Source: Bacillota bacterium (GTDB taxonomy: Bacteria; Bacillota; Clostridia; Lachnospirales; Lachnospiraceae). Taken from it: a DNA stretch of 13,609 bases. A program made the translations under genes and the position numbers. The notes under the pieces are model-generated. The model was not told the DNA's origin and ran no database searches. It saw only the letters and a list, made by a program, of their open reading frames with translations. Where the stretch lies: NCBI GenBank assembly GCA_023414985.1, contig JAEZLY010000189.1, positions 1-13,609 on the forward strand, read 5' to 3'. Of the stretch, positions 7,674 to 13,385 are shown one piece after another. The first letter of the stretch is position 1; every line of letters starts with the position of its first letter.

Positions 7674-8351
7674 TTATTTTAACTTACCGCCATGAAAGAC
7701 CAATTCATAGATCTTTACCGACCGGCAATAAATTTCTTCATGACCCTGAAACCATTCAAAGCTTCCGGTAGAATAACAATGGTAGGTATAATCACCGCTT
7801 TGATAGAGCGCTGGTCCTCTGTAAGGTGCTTCTTTTGTAATATGACGTAAGGCTTCCTTTAAGAAATCTCCCGAAAAATTATCACCTAATAACCGTCCCG
7901 TGAAATTCATACACCAAACCGGCTTTCCCTGGTACCAGACTGCTTCTTCTCCGCCAAATTGCTCCGCACCGATATAGGTATCAATATACAGGTAATCGCC
8001 ATCACTAAAATGCAGGTCCTGGGACTGAGGTCTGGAGGAAGCGGATCTCGGCCCATACGCTGAGTAGGTTGAAGTCTTAGCTTTCAATAAGAACTCTATT
8101 ATTTCTTCTGTACTGGTATTATCCTTCATGATATTTGAAAGAAAATAATCGCTTTCCTCCTCTTTCACAAGCCGATCAATGCTTGTCTTGAAGGTATTGC
8201 TTAACTTAATCAAATTATCAATATCAGGGTATCCCTGACCCAGCTCCCATTTTGCAACGGCCTGTCTTGATATTCCGATAATTTCTCCCAGCGCCTCCTG
8301 TGAAAGCCCTCGTTCTCTTCTTAGAATTGGTAATTTATCTTTAAACTCCAT
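7674..8351 (-). CDS. XRE-family transcriptional regulator with DUF5680-like C-terminal domain
   Basis: 225 residues from the ATG at 8351, chosen because AGGAG lies five bases upstream; an in-frame ATG at 8378 lacks such a site. Residues about 4-60 are an XRE-type helix-turn-helix (LPILRRERGLSQEALGEIIG, then SRQAVAKWELGQGYPDIDNL). After a linker, residues about 85-225 contain SSRPQSQDLHFSDGDYLYID, GEEAVWYQGKPVWCMNF, FSGDFLKEALRHI and SFEWFQGHEEI, which I recognise as the DUF5680 type often fused to XRE domains; its role is unknown. The regulator probably controls itself and the downstream PNPOx-like gene. An inverted repeat at 8451-8485 upstream is a possible binding site. Confidence 0.88.
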   Translation of the reverse strand: MEFKDKLPILRRERGLSQEALGEIIGISRQAVAKWELGQGYPDIDNLIKLSNTFKTSIDRLVKEEESDYFLSNIMKDNTSTEEIIEFLLKAKTSTYSAYGPRSASSRPQSQDLHFSDGDYLYIDTYIGAEQFGGEEAVWYQGKPVWCMNFTGRLLGDNFSGDFLKEALRHITKEAPYRGPALYQSGDYTYHCYSTGSFEWFQGHEEIYCRSVKIYELVFHGGKLK

Positions 8352-8450
8352 ATTTGCTCCTTTCTTAATCCAGATCATATACTTGTAATCGACGTCTTTA
8401 CTTTCTCAGCTGTTGAAATCATCATATCATTTTTAATTACCGGAATCTAC

Positions 8451-8485
8451 CAACCAATCAGAACTATATCCGCAACTATTGGTTG
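8451..8485. repeat. Inverted repeat CAACCAAT-N19-ATTGGTTG upstream of the XRE gene
   Basis: Perfect 8-bp arms lie 100-134 bases upstream of the XRE start. A smaller dyad, GCAAC-N5-GTTGC, overlaps the right arm (8472-8486). The position suits an autoregulatory operator, but no clear -35/-10 pair was found next to it. Confidence 0.4.
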
Positions 8486-8493
8486 CAGAATAT

Positions 8494-8533
8494 ATAAAAA
8501 TAAGGAGTTATGACTTATGTCATATCTCCTTAT
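8494..8533 (-). terminator. Orphan minus-strand terminator
   Basis: A 15-bp stem with one mismatch (AAGGAGATATGAC on the minus strand pairs with GTCATAACTCCTT), a 4-base loop and a following T-rich tail (ATTTTTATATA). No intact gene ends just upstream; the nearest coding trace is the remnant at 8601-8660, which it may once have served. Confidence 0.75.
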
Positions 8534-8600
8534 GTTCTGCAGCGGTATTATTACTATTTGTCTGTATGGATTCTGAATAAAAATAATATTATTTCACCTT

Positions 8601-8660
8601 CTACATCTGGAATGCCTGGATAGCATTCTGCAATCTATGCGCATCGTTTGCCAGAACAGT
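8601..8660 (-). pseudogene. Remnant resembling the C-terminus of a methyl-accepting chemotaxis protein
   Basis: The minus-strand frame reads TVLANDAHRLQNAIQAFQM followed by TAG, and is blocked upstream by an in-frame TAA at 8663-8661. The amphipathic LAN-A-L-AI--F pattern just before a stop is typical of the last helix of chemotaxis receptors, which often end in L..AV..F.. . A terminator 68 bases beyond the stop fits the end of a real transcription unit. The rest of the receptor is missing. With only 19 residues the family call is tentative. Confidence 0.45.
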
Positions 8661-8663
8661 TTA

Positions 8664-8833
8664 TTTTTGGTGATTGTATTATATTATAGGGTTCCAAATA
8701 AATAAACGCAAATATTAATATTTTATATAAATATATATTTATTTTCCGAATATCTGCCTTAATTTTTTTATTGTAGAGCATTTTATAAAATATCAGAGCT
8801 ATTTATCCCGGTTCATTTCGATTATATTATTAC
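8664..8833. other. Very AT-rich non-coding stretch
   Basis: This stretch has many runs of A and T and stop codons in the frames I checked. I see no gene, promoter of note or repeat that I would stand behind. It separates the remnant at 8601-8660 from the terminator at 8834-8874 and is part of the decayed region. Confidence 0.5.
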
Positions 8834-8874
8834 GCAAAAAAGAGCTTCAAAGTTTATGCAAACTCTGAAACCCT
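8834..8874 (-). terminator. Rho-independent terminator downstream of the peptide/radical SAM unit and tRNA-Leu remnant
   Basis: On the minus strand AGGGTTTCAGAGTTT pairs along 15 positions (three G-T) with AAACTTTGAAGCTCT around a 4-base loop, followed by six or more T residues (8840-8835). It lies at the place where a terminator would follow a tRNA, behind the broken tRNA-Leu copy, and is the first good terminator after the radical SAM gene. Confidence 0.8.
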
Positions 8875-8889
8875 TGATTTTAGTTACTA

Positions 8890-8966
8890 CAATCGATGGG
8901 GAAACCCTGAACTTCGTTCAGGTACAAAACCCTACCCAGAAACCCAGGACTAGATCCTAAGTTTAT
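8890..8966 (-). pseudogene. Degenerate tRNA-Leu copy interrupted by a hairpin insertion
   Basis: Compared with the intact tRNA-Leu at 10936-11019 in the same orientation, the anticodon 3' side and variable arm (8929-8964) are nearly identical (GGATCTAGTCC, GGGTTTCTGGGTAGGG), with one extra base. The 3' acceptor side (8890-8902) and even the flanking AGTA are recognisable with three changes. Between them the T-arm is replaced by about 25 bases that include a perfect hairpin, CCTGAAC-TTC-GTTCAGG (8906-8922). The 5' anticodon arm no longer pairs and the D-arm is unrecognisable. It cannot fold as a tRNA. Confidence 0.75.
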
Positions 8967-8981
8967 TTATTCATGCTATAT

Positions 8982-9131
8982 TTAACTACTTCCAACAAAA
9001 GTTGATGTAGTTAATCCAATAAATTGCTGATTTCTAGCCGTTTCTGGACAATCCATCTGATATCTCTGTCTATCAATAATAAAATTACTAAATAAATTTG
9101 AAGATGATTTTGGCAGACGAATGGTTGCCAT
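8982..9131 (-). CDS. Small open frame (49 aa) directly after the radical SAM gene, possible peptide gene
   Basis: The ATG lies 23 bases after the radical SAM stop. The product begins MATIRLPKSSSNLFSNFIID, contains one cysteine (MDCPETARN, Cys28) and ends TTSTFVGSS. Only a weak AGAGAG lies about 12 bases upstream, so translation may depend on coupling to the preceding gene. The end of the frame lies in a hairpin (TTAACTAC 8982-8989 / GTAGTTAA 9007-9014) that lacks a T tail. The residue make-up is not obviously random, but I recognise no family. It could be a second peptide, a truncated partner protein, or chance. Confidence 0.4.
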   Translation of the reverse strand: MATIRLPKSSSNLFSNFIIDRQRYQMDCPETARNQQFIGLTTSTFVGSS

Positions 9132-9154
9132 ATTATTGACCGACTCTCTTGGGA

Positions 9155-10465
9155 TTACAGCTCTTCAATAATTCCTAACTGGGATAAGGACTGTATTATT
9201 AACCAAATCGTTGTCTCTACTTGCAATACATTAATTAGATCTGATACTGTAAAATATGCATGACTACTTAAAAAATCAAACGCCTCATCAGAAACATAAG
9301 TACTCATACCATTAACAGCAATGCGATAACCTACATTCTCTTTAACCGATATCATTTGGTCCGATACTTTAAATTTCGTATCGTCTTTATATATAAAAGG
9401 CTCTATTGGGCACTTTTGAAAGGATAATGGTAATTTGTCCACACGAGCAGCGGAATCTAATCCATTACAATGTCCATCCATACCCAACACATCTACACGA
9501 CAACCGCCATGACACTCATAAAGCTGTTTACATTCGAAACATTCATTCGGACAGAGAGAACCATCACGCCATTCGATCATTCTATCCCAAATGACATCAA
9601 AAGCTTCATTAAAAATATTCCCATATATTTTACTATCCCGAGGGCATGCTTTCACTGATCCATCATTTTCTAATACATAAGTTGTTTTTCCTGCACTACA
9701 TAATCTTTTGCCCGCAAAATAGTCATATTCTTCTTGCGTCTCTAAACTACAGGTTGGATATGGAGCTGATGCATCAATAGACAAATGATATTTATTTTTT
9801 AATTTGATACAAAGTTCAATTAATCTTCTAATATCATTATAGTCTAATAAATAGTTATCAAATATATTTGAAGCATTGATGGGTTTTCCGACTCTTGAAA
9901 TGGATATATTTTTTATATTATAATTTTCTTTTAGAAATGCTACTGTATCTTCAACATAACTAATATTCTTAGTTGAAACTACCATATTACATTTAAATCT
10001 AGAATTATTTCTAACTAAAAGCTGCAGACCCTTGTTGATTTTCTTCCATGATCCTGGAATACTAATTATTTCATCACATATTTTTTCATCGCTACATGGA
10101 AAAGATACGAACAAAGGAATATTAAAAAAATTAATAAAACTAGCTATTTCATCTGTTACTAAGCTTGCATTTGTATTTATACTGACAGTTATCTGGTTTT
10201 TACGAAGTAATTCAATACAGGGTTTTATTTTATCCCAGACCACGAATGGTTCGCCACCGGTAATGACAACAGAGACTGGATTTAATACTATAATTTCTTC
10301 TACCATTCTCATATAATCAACTAAATTACTTGATTGATGCATCTTAATAGTTTTATCATCATCTGTTCGCCAATAATTAAAGCAGTGTACACAATTATGA
10401 TTACATAAGGGTGTAACTTCCCAAAATAATTGTGGCGGATATTTTAATGCTCTAAATTGATTCAT
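9155..10465 (-). CDS. Radical SAM/SPASM peptide maturase for the adjacent Cys-rich peptide
   Basis: 436 residues. The N-terminal radical SAM domain has C21-NHN-C25-VH-C28 (CxxxCxxC, the SAM-binding [4Fe-4S] ligands), GGEP at 70-73 and the rest of a partial barrel. From Cys256 a SPASM region follows: Cys256, Cys274 (VKACPRD), Cys305, Cys309, Cys312, Cys318, Cys322 (CHGGC) and Cys333, enough for two auxiliary clusters. Residues about 365-436 look like a PqqD-type winged-helix domain (AVNGMSTYVSDEAFDFL, then TVSDLINVL and LSQLGIIEEL), a fold that binds leader peptides. Enzymes of this build form thioether or other crosslinks in ribosomal peptides. The gene starts 3 bases after the stop of the Cys-rich peptide gene with no good ribosome site, implying translational coupling. 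It is AT-rich, with A/T-ending codons, unlike the genes to its right. An anaerobic sulfatase-activating role is unlikely since no sulfatase is near. Confidence 0.93.
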   Translation of the reverse strand: MNQFRALKYPPQLFWEVTPLCNHNCVHCFNYWRTDDDKTIKMHQSSNLVDYMRMVEEIIVLNPVSVVITGGEPFVVWDKIKPCIELLRKNQITVSINTNASLVTDEIASFINFFNIPLFVSFPCSDEKICDEIISIPGSWKKINKGLQLLVRNNSRFKCNMVVSTKNISYVEDTVAFLKENYNIKNISISRVGKPINASNIFDNYLLDYNDIRRLIELCIKLKNKYHLSIDASAPYPTCSLETQEEYDYFAGKRLCSAGKTTYVLENDGSVKACPRDSKIYGNIFNEAFDVIWDRMIEWRDGSLCPNECFECKQLYECHGGCRVDVLGMDGHCNGLDSAARVDKLPLSFQKCPIEPFIYKDDTKFKVSDQMISVKENVGYRIAVNGMSTYVSDEAFDFLSSHAYFTVSDLINVLQVETTIWLIIQSLSQLGIIEEL

Positions 10466-10468
10466 TTG

Positions 10469-10633
10469 TTAGTAACCCGCATTATCACAGGAATCACATT
10501 GATAACACATATCGCAGGATTGACAACTATAGCACATATTGCAATCATCTCCATAACAAATACAATCGGAATGAACTTTAGCATAAGACGTGGTATTATC
10601 ACCTTCGTACATATTGATAAAAAATTCTGACAT
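10469..10633 (-). CDS. Cys-rich RiPP precursor peptide (54 aa), candidate substrate of the radical SAM enzyme
   Basis: The ATG has a near-perfect AGGAGGAG ribosome site. The product starts MSEFFINMYEGDNTTSYAKV and has no signal peptide. Nine cysteines lie in the C-terminal part: Cys24, Cys26, then Cys31, 34, 37, 40, 43, 46 and 49 at an exact spacing of three. The stretch is two 9-residue repeats, CNMCYSCQS and CDMCYQCDS, then CDNAGY. Residues 1-23 lack cysteine and are a likely leader. A strong promoter lies about 32 bases upstream, and the radical SAM/SPASM gene follows after 3 bases. This layout is that of a RiPP precursor and its maturase; crosslinks from Cys to intervening Asp, Asn, Tyr or Ser are possible. 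A metal-binding peptide is an alternative. No exporter or protease is in the window. Clostridial Cys-rich peptides with CcpM-type maturases are the nearest described group I can name, not a confirmed match. Confidence 0.85.
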   Translation of the reverse strand: MSEFFINMYEGDNTTSYAKVHSDCICYGDDCNMCYSCQSCDMCYQCDSCDNAGY

Positions 10634-10671
10634 AAACTCCTCCTATGTATGAAAATTATTAAGCTAAATAA

Positions 10672-10700
10672 ATATTACGTATAATTTCATAATTTGTCAA
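10672..10700 (-). promoter_or_regulatory. Strong sigma-A-like promoter of the Cys-rich peptide/radical SAM operon
   Basis: Minus strand: consensus TTGACA (10700-10695), a 17-base spacer, TAATAT (10677-10672). The predicted start near 10665 gives a leader of about 32 nt, just long enough for the AGGAGGAG site. No operator-like dyad is obvious, so expression may be high by default. Confidence 0.82.
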
Positions 10701-10821
10701 TAGAACTCCATTGTTCTGCAGCACGTTTTAAATTAGGGTCTTTTATGTATTTATAGGTGTTGGGAACAAAGCTAAGACTACCCTCAAGGATAAACCTTTA
10801 ATTCGGTCTTTCTCATATGTA

Positions 10822-10860
10822 CTGCAGTCGATAAGGATAACCAGGGATTCAAGTCCCACT
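10822..10860. pseudogene. Chimeric tRNA-Leu fragment (acceptor end plus inverted T-arm)
   Basis: TACTGCAGTCGA (10820-10831) equals the sequence at the 3' end of the intact tRNA-Leu (10933-10944), including two flanking bases. Twelve bases later, AGGGATTCAAGTCCC (10843-10857) matches the tRNA-Leu T-arm (AGGGGTTCAAGTCCC) in 14 of 15 bases, but on the opposite strand. No D- or anticodon arm is present. It looks like rearranged tRNA debris between the peptide promoter and the tRNA-Leu terminator. Confidence 0.5.
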
Positions 10861-10865
10861 TTAGT

Positions 10866-10903
10866 ATAAAAAGATAAGGTCCATAACTTACGTTATGAAC
10901 CTT
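10866..10903 (-). terminator. Rho-independent terminator of tRNA-Leu
   Basis: Minus strand AAGGTTCATAAC-GTAA-GTTATGGACCTT: a 12-bp stem with one G-T pair and a GNRA-type loop, followed by ATCTTTTTATA. It lies 33 bases after the tRNA 3' end; another small hairpin (GCGAG/CTCGC, 10914-10930) sits between. Confidence 0.85.
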
Positions 10904-10935
10904 ACTTTGAAATGCGAGTGTTCTTCTCGCTATAC

Positions 10936-11019
10936 TGCAGTCGAGGGGACTTGAACCCCTACCCAGAAACCCGGACTAGATCCTTAGTCTAGCGCGTATG
11001 CCAATTCCGCCACGACTGC
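10936..11019 (-). tRNA. tRNA-Leu (anticodon AAG)
   Basis: 84 nt, folding fully: acceptor GCAGTCG/CGACTGC with discriminator A, anticodon stem CTAGA/TCTAG around loop CTAAGGA (anticodon AAG, G37), a long variable arm (GTCCGGGTTTCTGGG region) typical of class II tRNAs, and T-arm AGGGG-TTCAAGT-CCCCT. CCA is not encoded. It reads CUU and, if A34 is deaminated to inosine, other CUN codons. It has its own promoter and terminator. Confidence 0.96.
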
Positions 11020-11063
11020 ATATTCACTTTTTTGTCCGCATTCATTTGTAGCGAACAATAAGG

Positions 11064-11092
11064 ATTATATCATTCTGCGCGAAGAATTGCAA
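11064..11092 (-). promoter_or_regulatory. Promoter of tRNA-Leu
   Basis: Minus strand: TTGCAA (11092-11087), 17-base spacer, TATAAT (11069-11064). The tRNA begins 45 bases downstream of the -10 box, consistent with a short precursor leader. Confidence 0.8.
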
Positions 11093-11121
11093 CACTTTTT
11101 TCGTTCAATTAAGATAATTCT

Positions 11122-11583
11122 TCACCGCAACGTCTGATAAGAATTCACCACATGAGCAAATCCGAATAGGATGGCTGCCGCAAGGGCCGGAAGGTTCCTA
11201 AGCCAAAGAGCAGCAAGGATAAAATACAGTACAGGAAAGACTGCCATCGGTACCGGGATGCCCAAAAAGCTTTTCCCCATCAATGCTCTTCCTCGTCCTC
11301 CTGCGAAGTATTGAAACCAAAGAAAATAGTACAACAATAAGAAAACCAGCATGGCTACCGTAAAGGGATTGATCAGGGTTATCTCTTTCTTACTGACCAG
11401 GAAGATAATCAGAACGATATACGCAACTCTTCCGGCATTCTCCAGAATACCCAGCAGCTTTCCGCCCTCCTTTGCCGGTTCCTGTTCCGCCTTTGGAGGA
11501 AGCAGGATAAATAAGAGATTGGGAAGCATGGGTAACGCAAAAATGATCAGACCAATCCATGAAAATCCAAATGAGAATTGCAT
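11122..11583 (-). CDS. Small integral membrane protein, unknown function
   Basis: 153 residues from the ATG at 11583, which has AAGGGGG seven bases upstream; the in-frame TTG two codons earlier sits too close to that site. About five membrane segments can be seen: near residues 6-30 (GLIIFALPMLPNLLFILL), 50-66, 72-93 (MLVFLLLYYFLWFQYF), 103-125 and 127-145. Between segments one and two is a short charged loop (PPKAEQEPAKEGGK), and GGRGRALMGK follows segment three. I do not recognise the family; no catalytic motif is evident. The gene ends 30 bases before the tRNA-Leu -35 box with no obvious terminator of its own, so transcripts may run into the tRNA. Confidence 0.8.
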   Translation of the reverse strand: MQFSFGFSWIGLIIFALPMLPNLLFILLPPKAEQEPAKEGGKLLGILENAGRVAYIVLIIFLVSKKEITLINPFTVAMLVFLLLYYFLWFQYFAGGRGRALMGKSFLGIPVPMAVFPVLYFILAALWLRNLPALAAAILFGFAHVVNSYQTLR

Positions 11584-11684
11584 CCGCAATCCCCCTTTCT
11601 CATAAGTACTTTACATTAAATCTTAATCTAATGGTTCTATTTGTCAATAGATAAACCTTATCTTCTATCGCATTACGTTCTATG

Positions 11685-13220
11685 CTATCTCTTTCTTCTG
11701 CAACAGGCGTCAAAGGCATCCCGCATTGCAGGATTATTGATCAGTCTTCCTTTATAATCGAAGCGGGAGCCGTGGCAGGGGCAATCCCAGGTCAGCTCAT
11801 TCGGATTCCATTCGAGGCTGCAGCCAAGGTGAGGGCATTTGGTAGAGATGAAATAATATTTGTCATACGCTTCCCGGTAGACCCCATACTTCTGACCATT
11901 GCGGTTAATCACACCTGCTTCACCGACTCCGATATCGTCTAATTTGTCGTGGGGAACCTTCATATATTCAGACAGCAGGCTGTTGGTGATGATCCCTGTA
12001 TCCTTCAGCATTTTCCTGCTGCCGGAGAACATCAGACGGGTAGGGCTGAATACTTTATGATAATCATTTCTTCTGCCAAGTATCATATCATTGATGATCA
12101 GCGCAGATACCATGGAACTGGACATACCCCACTGGTTGAAGCCGGTAGCCACATAAATGTTCGGTGTGACGACTGAATATCTGCCGATATAAGGAACCGA
12201 ATCCGGTGTCATACAGTCCTGATTGGACCAGTAATATTTGATCTTCGCATCAGGATACCAGTGCTTTACACCTGCTTCAATCTTCGTATAGGCATCCTTT
12301 GGTTTATAATCTCCTGTTCTGTGGTTGGTGCAGCCAAAGATCAGATAATTCTTATAATTACGCAGGGAATACCCCTGCGGGTCCGCATCCAGATACATTC
12401 CGTCCAACCGGCCGTATTTCAAGCTGTCACAATTCTCGATCGCCGACAGGTAATAGCGCTCCTGATGCATCTTAAGAAAATAATAGCCCGGAACATTGAT
12501 AAAGGGATAGTGCGTAGTAATGACGATGGACTGGGCATGAACCCTGCCTTCATCCGTCAGGATTGTACCATCACTCTGAACCTCGGTCACCCGGGTATTC
12601 TCATAGATGGTCAGCTTATCAGCAATCGCATCCAGGAAGCGCAGGGGATGGAACTGTGCCTGATTGTCAAAGCGGACGGCTGCCCTGACAGGGAACGGCA
12701 ATGCCGTCTCTCTGGTGAAGACTGCGGGGAGCCCGAGCTTCTTTGCTGCATCTGCTTCCTGCCGGACTCTCATTTCATTTTCTTTGGAATAAATGTAGTT
12801 CGAAGTCCGCTCAAAGTCGCAATCAATCTGCAGGCTTCGAATGATCTCCTCATATTTCTCAATCGCGAATTGATTCGCCTTGCCGTAATCTCTGGCCCTC
12901 TCTTCTCCTTTATACATGAGTAGCTTATGATATATTAAGCTATGCTGGGAGGTAATCTTCGCCGTGGTATTCTTCGTCATGCCGCTGCCAGCCTCATTGC
13001 ACTCCAGTACCACGACTGAGATACCTCTTTCCTGGAGCAGATATGCTGTCAGGACACCGGCAAGTCCGGCTCCGATGACCGCCACTTCCGTCGTGATTTC
13101 CTTCTGCAGCTTGGGTTTGGGCAGCCTGACCTCCCGGAATTGATCCTGGATCCACAGTGATTTACCTCTCTCCGTACCGCCTCTTTGAAATGTACCATTT
13201 TCTTTCCACAATGTTTCCAT
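11685..13220 (-). CDS. FAD-dependent oxidoreductase with C-terminal Rieske [2Fe-2S] domain
   Basis: 511 residues from the ATG at 13220, which has GAGGTG six bases upstream; the in-frame GTG at 13229 is part of that ribosome site. Residues about 45-75 form the FAD-binding Rossmann motif (VIGAGLAG, then VVVLE), followed by a D-amino-acid-oxidase-like (DAO) fold with a C-terminal flavin segment (IYVATGFNQWGMSSSMVSA). The last 60 residues are a Rieske domain: C462-P-H464 and C480-PC-H483 are cluster ligands, and C467 and C482 match the disulfide pair of bc1-type Rieske proteins. Proteins of this build occur across Firmicutes and are thought to be cytoplasmic redox enzymes; the substrate is unknown. 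The tail after the Rieske domain (DAFDACCRRKR) is Cys- and Arg-rich and unusual. Only about 50 bases separate the start from the rRNA-operon terminator, so it has a weak promoter or uses read-through. Confidence 0.92.
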   Translation of the reverse strand: METLWKENGTFQRGGTERGKSLWIQDQFREVRLPKPKLQKEITTEVAVIGAGLAGVLTAYLLQERGISVVVLECNEAGSGMTKNTTAKITSQHSLIYHKLLMYKGEERARDYGKANQFAIEKYEEIIRSLQIDCDFERTSNYIYSKENEMRVRQEADAAKKLGLPAVFTRETALPFPVRAAVRFDNQAQFHPLRFLDAIADKLTIYENTRVTEVQSDGTILTDEGRVHAQSIVITTHYPFINVPGYYFLKMHQERYYLSAIENCDSLKYGRLDGMYLDADPQGYSLRNYKNYLIFGCTNHRTGDYKPKDAYTKIEAGVKHWYPDAKIKYYWSNQDCMTPDSVPYIGRYSVVTPNIYVATGFNQWGMSSSMVSALIINDMILGRRNDYHKVFSPTRLMFSGSRKMLKDTGIITNSLLSEYMKVPHDKLDDIGVGEAGVINRNGQKYGVYREAYDKYYFISTKCPHLGCSLEWNPNELTWDCPCHGSRFDYKGRLINNPAMRDAFDACCRRKR

Positions 13221-13272
13221 ATTGTTCACCTCAAGGCTATATTTACCCGAAAGGGATGGATTTATGCGGACT

Positions 13273-13303
13273 AAAAAAGATGCAGTTCAATGAACTGCAT
13301 CTT
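13273..13303 (-). terminator. Terminator of the rRNA/tRNA-Asn operon
   Basis: Minus strand AAGATGCAGTTCA followed by its complement TGAACTGCATCTT around one base (functionally a stem of about 10-11 bp), then TTTTTT. It lies 10 bases after the tRNA-Asn 3' end. Confidence 0.9.
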
Positions 13304-13313
13304 CCTAAAGAAC

Positions 13314-13385
13314 CTCCCCGAGTAGGGCTCGAACCTACAACCCCACGGTTAACAGCCGTGTGCTCTACCATTGAGCTATCGAGGA
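13314..13385 (-). tRNA. tRNA-Asn (anticodon GTT)
   Basis: 72 nt: acceptor TCCTCGA/TCGGGGA with one T-G pair and discriminator G, D-arm AGCTCAATGGTAGAGC, anticodon loop CTGTTAA (GTT) in stem ACGG/CCGT, T-arm GTAGG-TTCGAGC-CCTAC. CCA is not encoded. It lies 122 bases downstream of the 23S 3' end on the same strand and before a terminator, so it is the last gene of the rRNA operon. Confidence 0.96.

Noticed and set aside
8890..8966. A functional tRNA-Leu carrying an intron
   Set aside because: Known tRNA introns sit in the anticodon arm, and here the 5' anticodon arm and D-arm are also destroyed, so removal of the insert would not restore a tRNA.
8982..9014. Hairpin after the small frame as an operon terminator
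   Set aside because: The stem is interrupted and neither strand has a T run after it. The terminator at 8834-8874 fits better.
10469..10633. Cys-rich peptide as a ferredoxin or rubredoxin fragment
   Set aside because: The regular spacing of three over seven cysteines, with no CxxCxxCxxxCP motif, does not match either family, and the gene has its own promoter and ribosome site.
8965..10935. A complete integrative element between the tRNA-Leu copies
   Set aside because: No integrase, transposase or clean attachment-site pair is present; only the idea of past insertion is kept.
12261..12923. A 220-codon plus-strand frame opposite the FAD-Rieske gene
   Set aside because: It has no ribosome site or recognisable domain and lies wholly antisense to a gene with strong family motifs.
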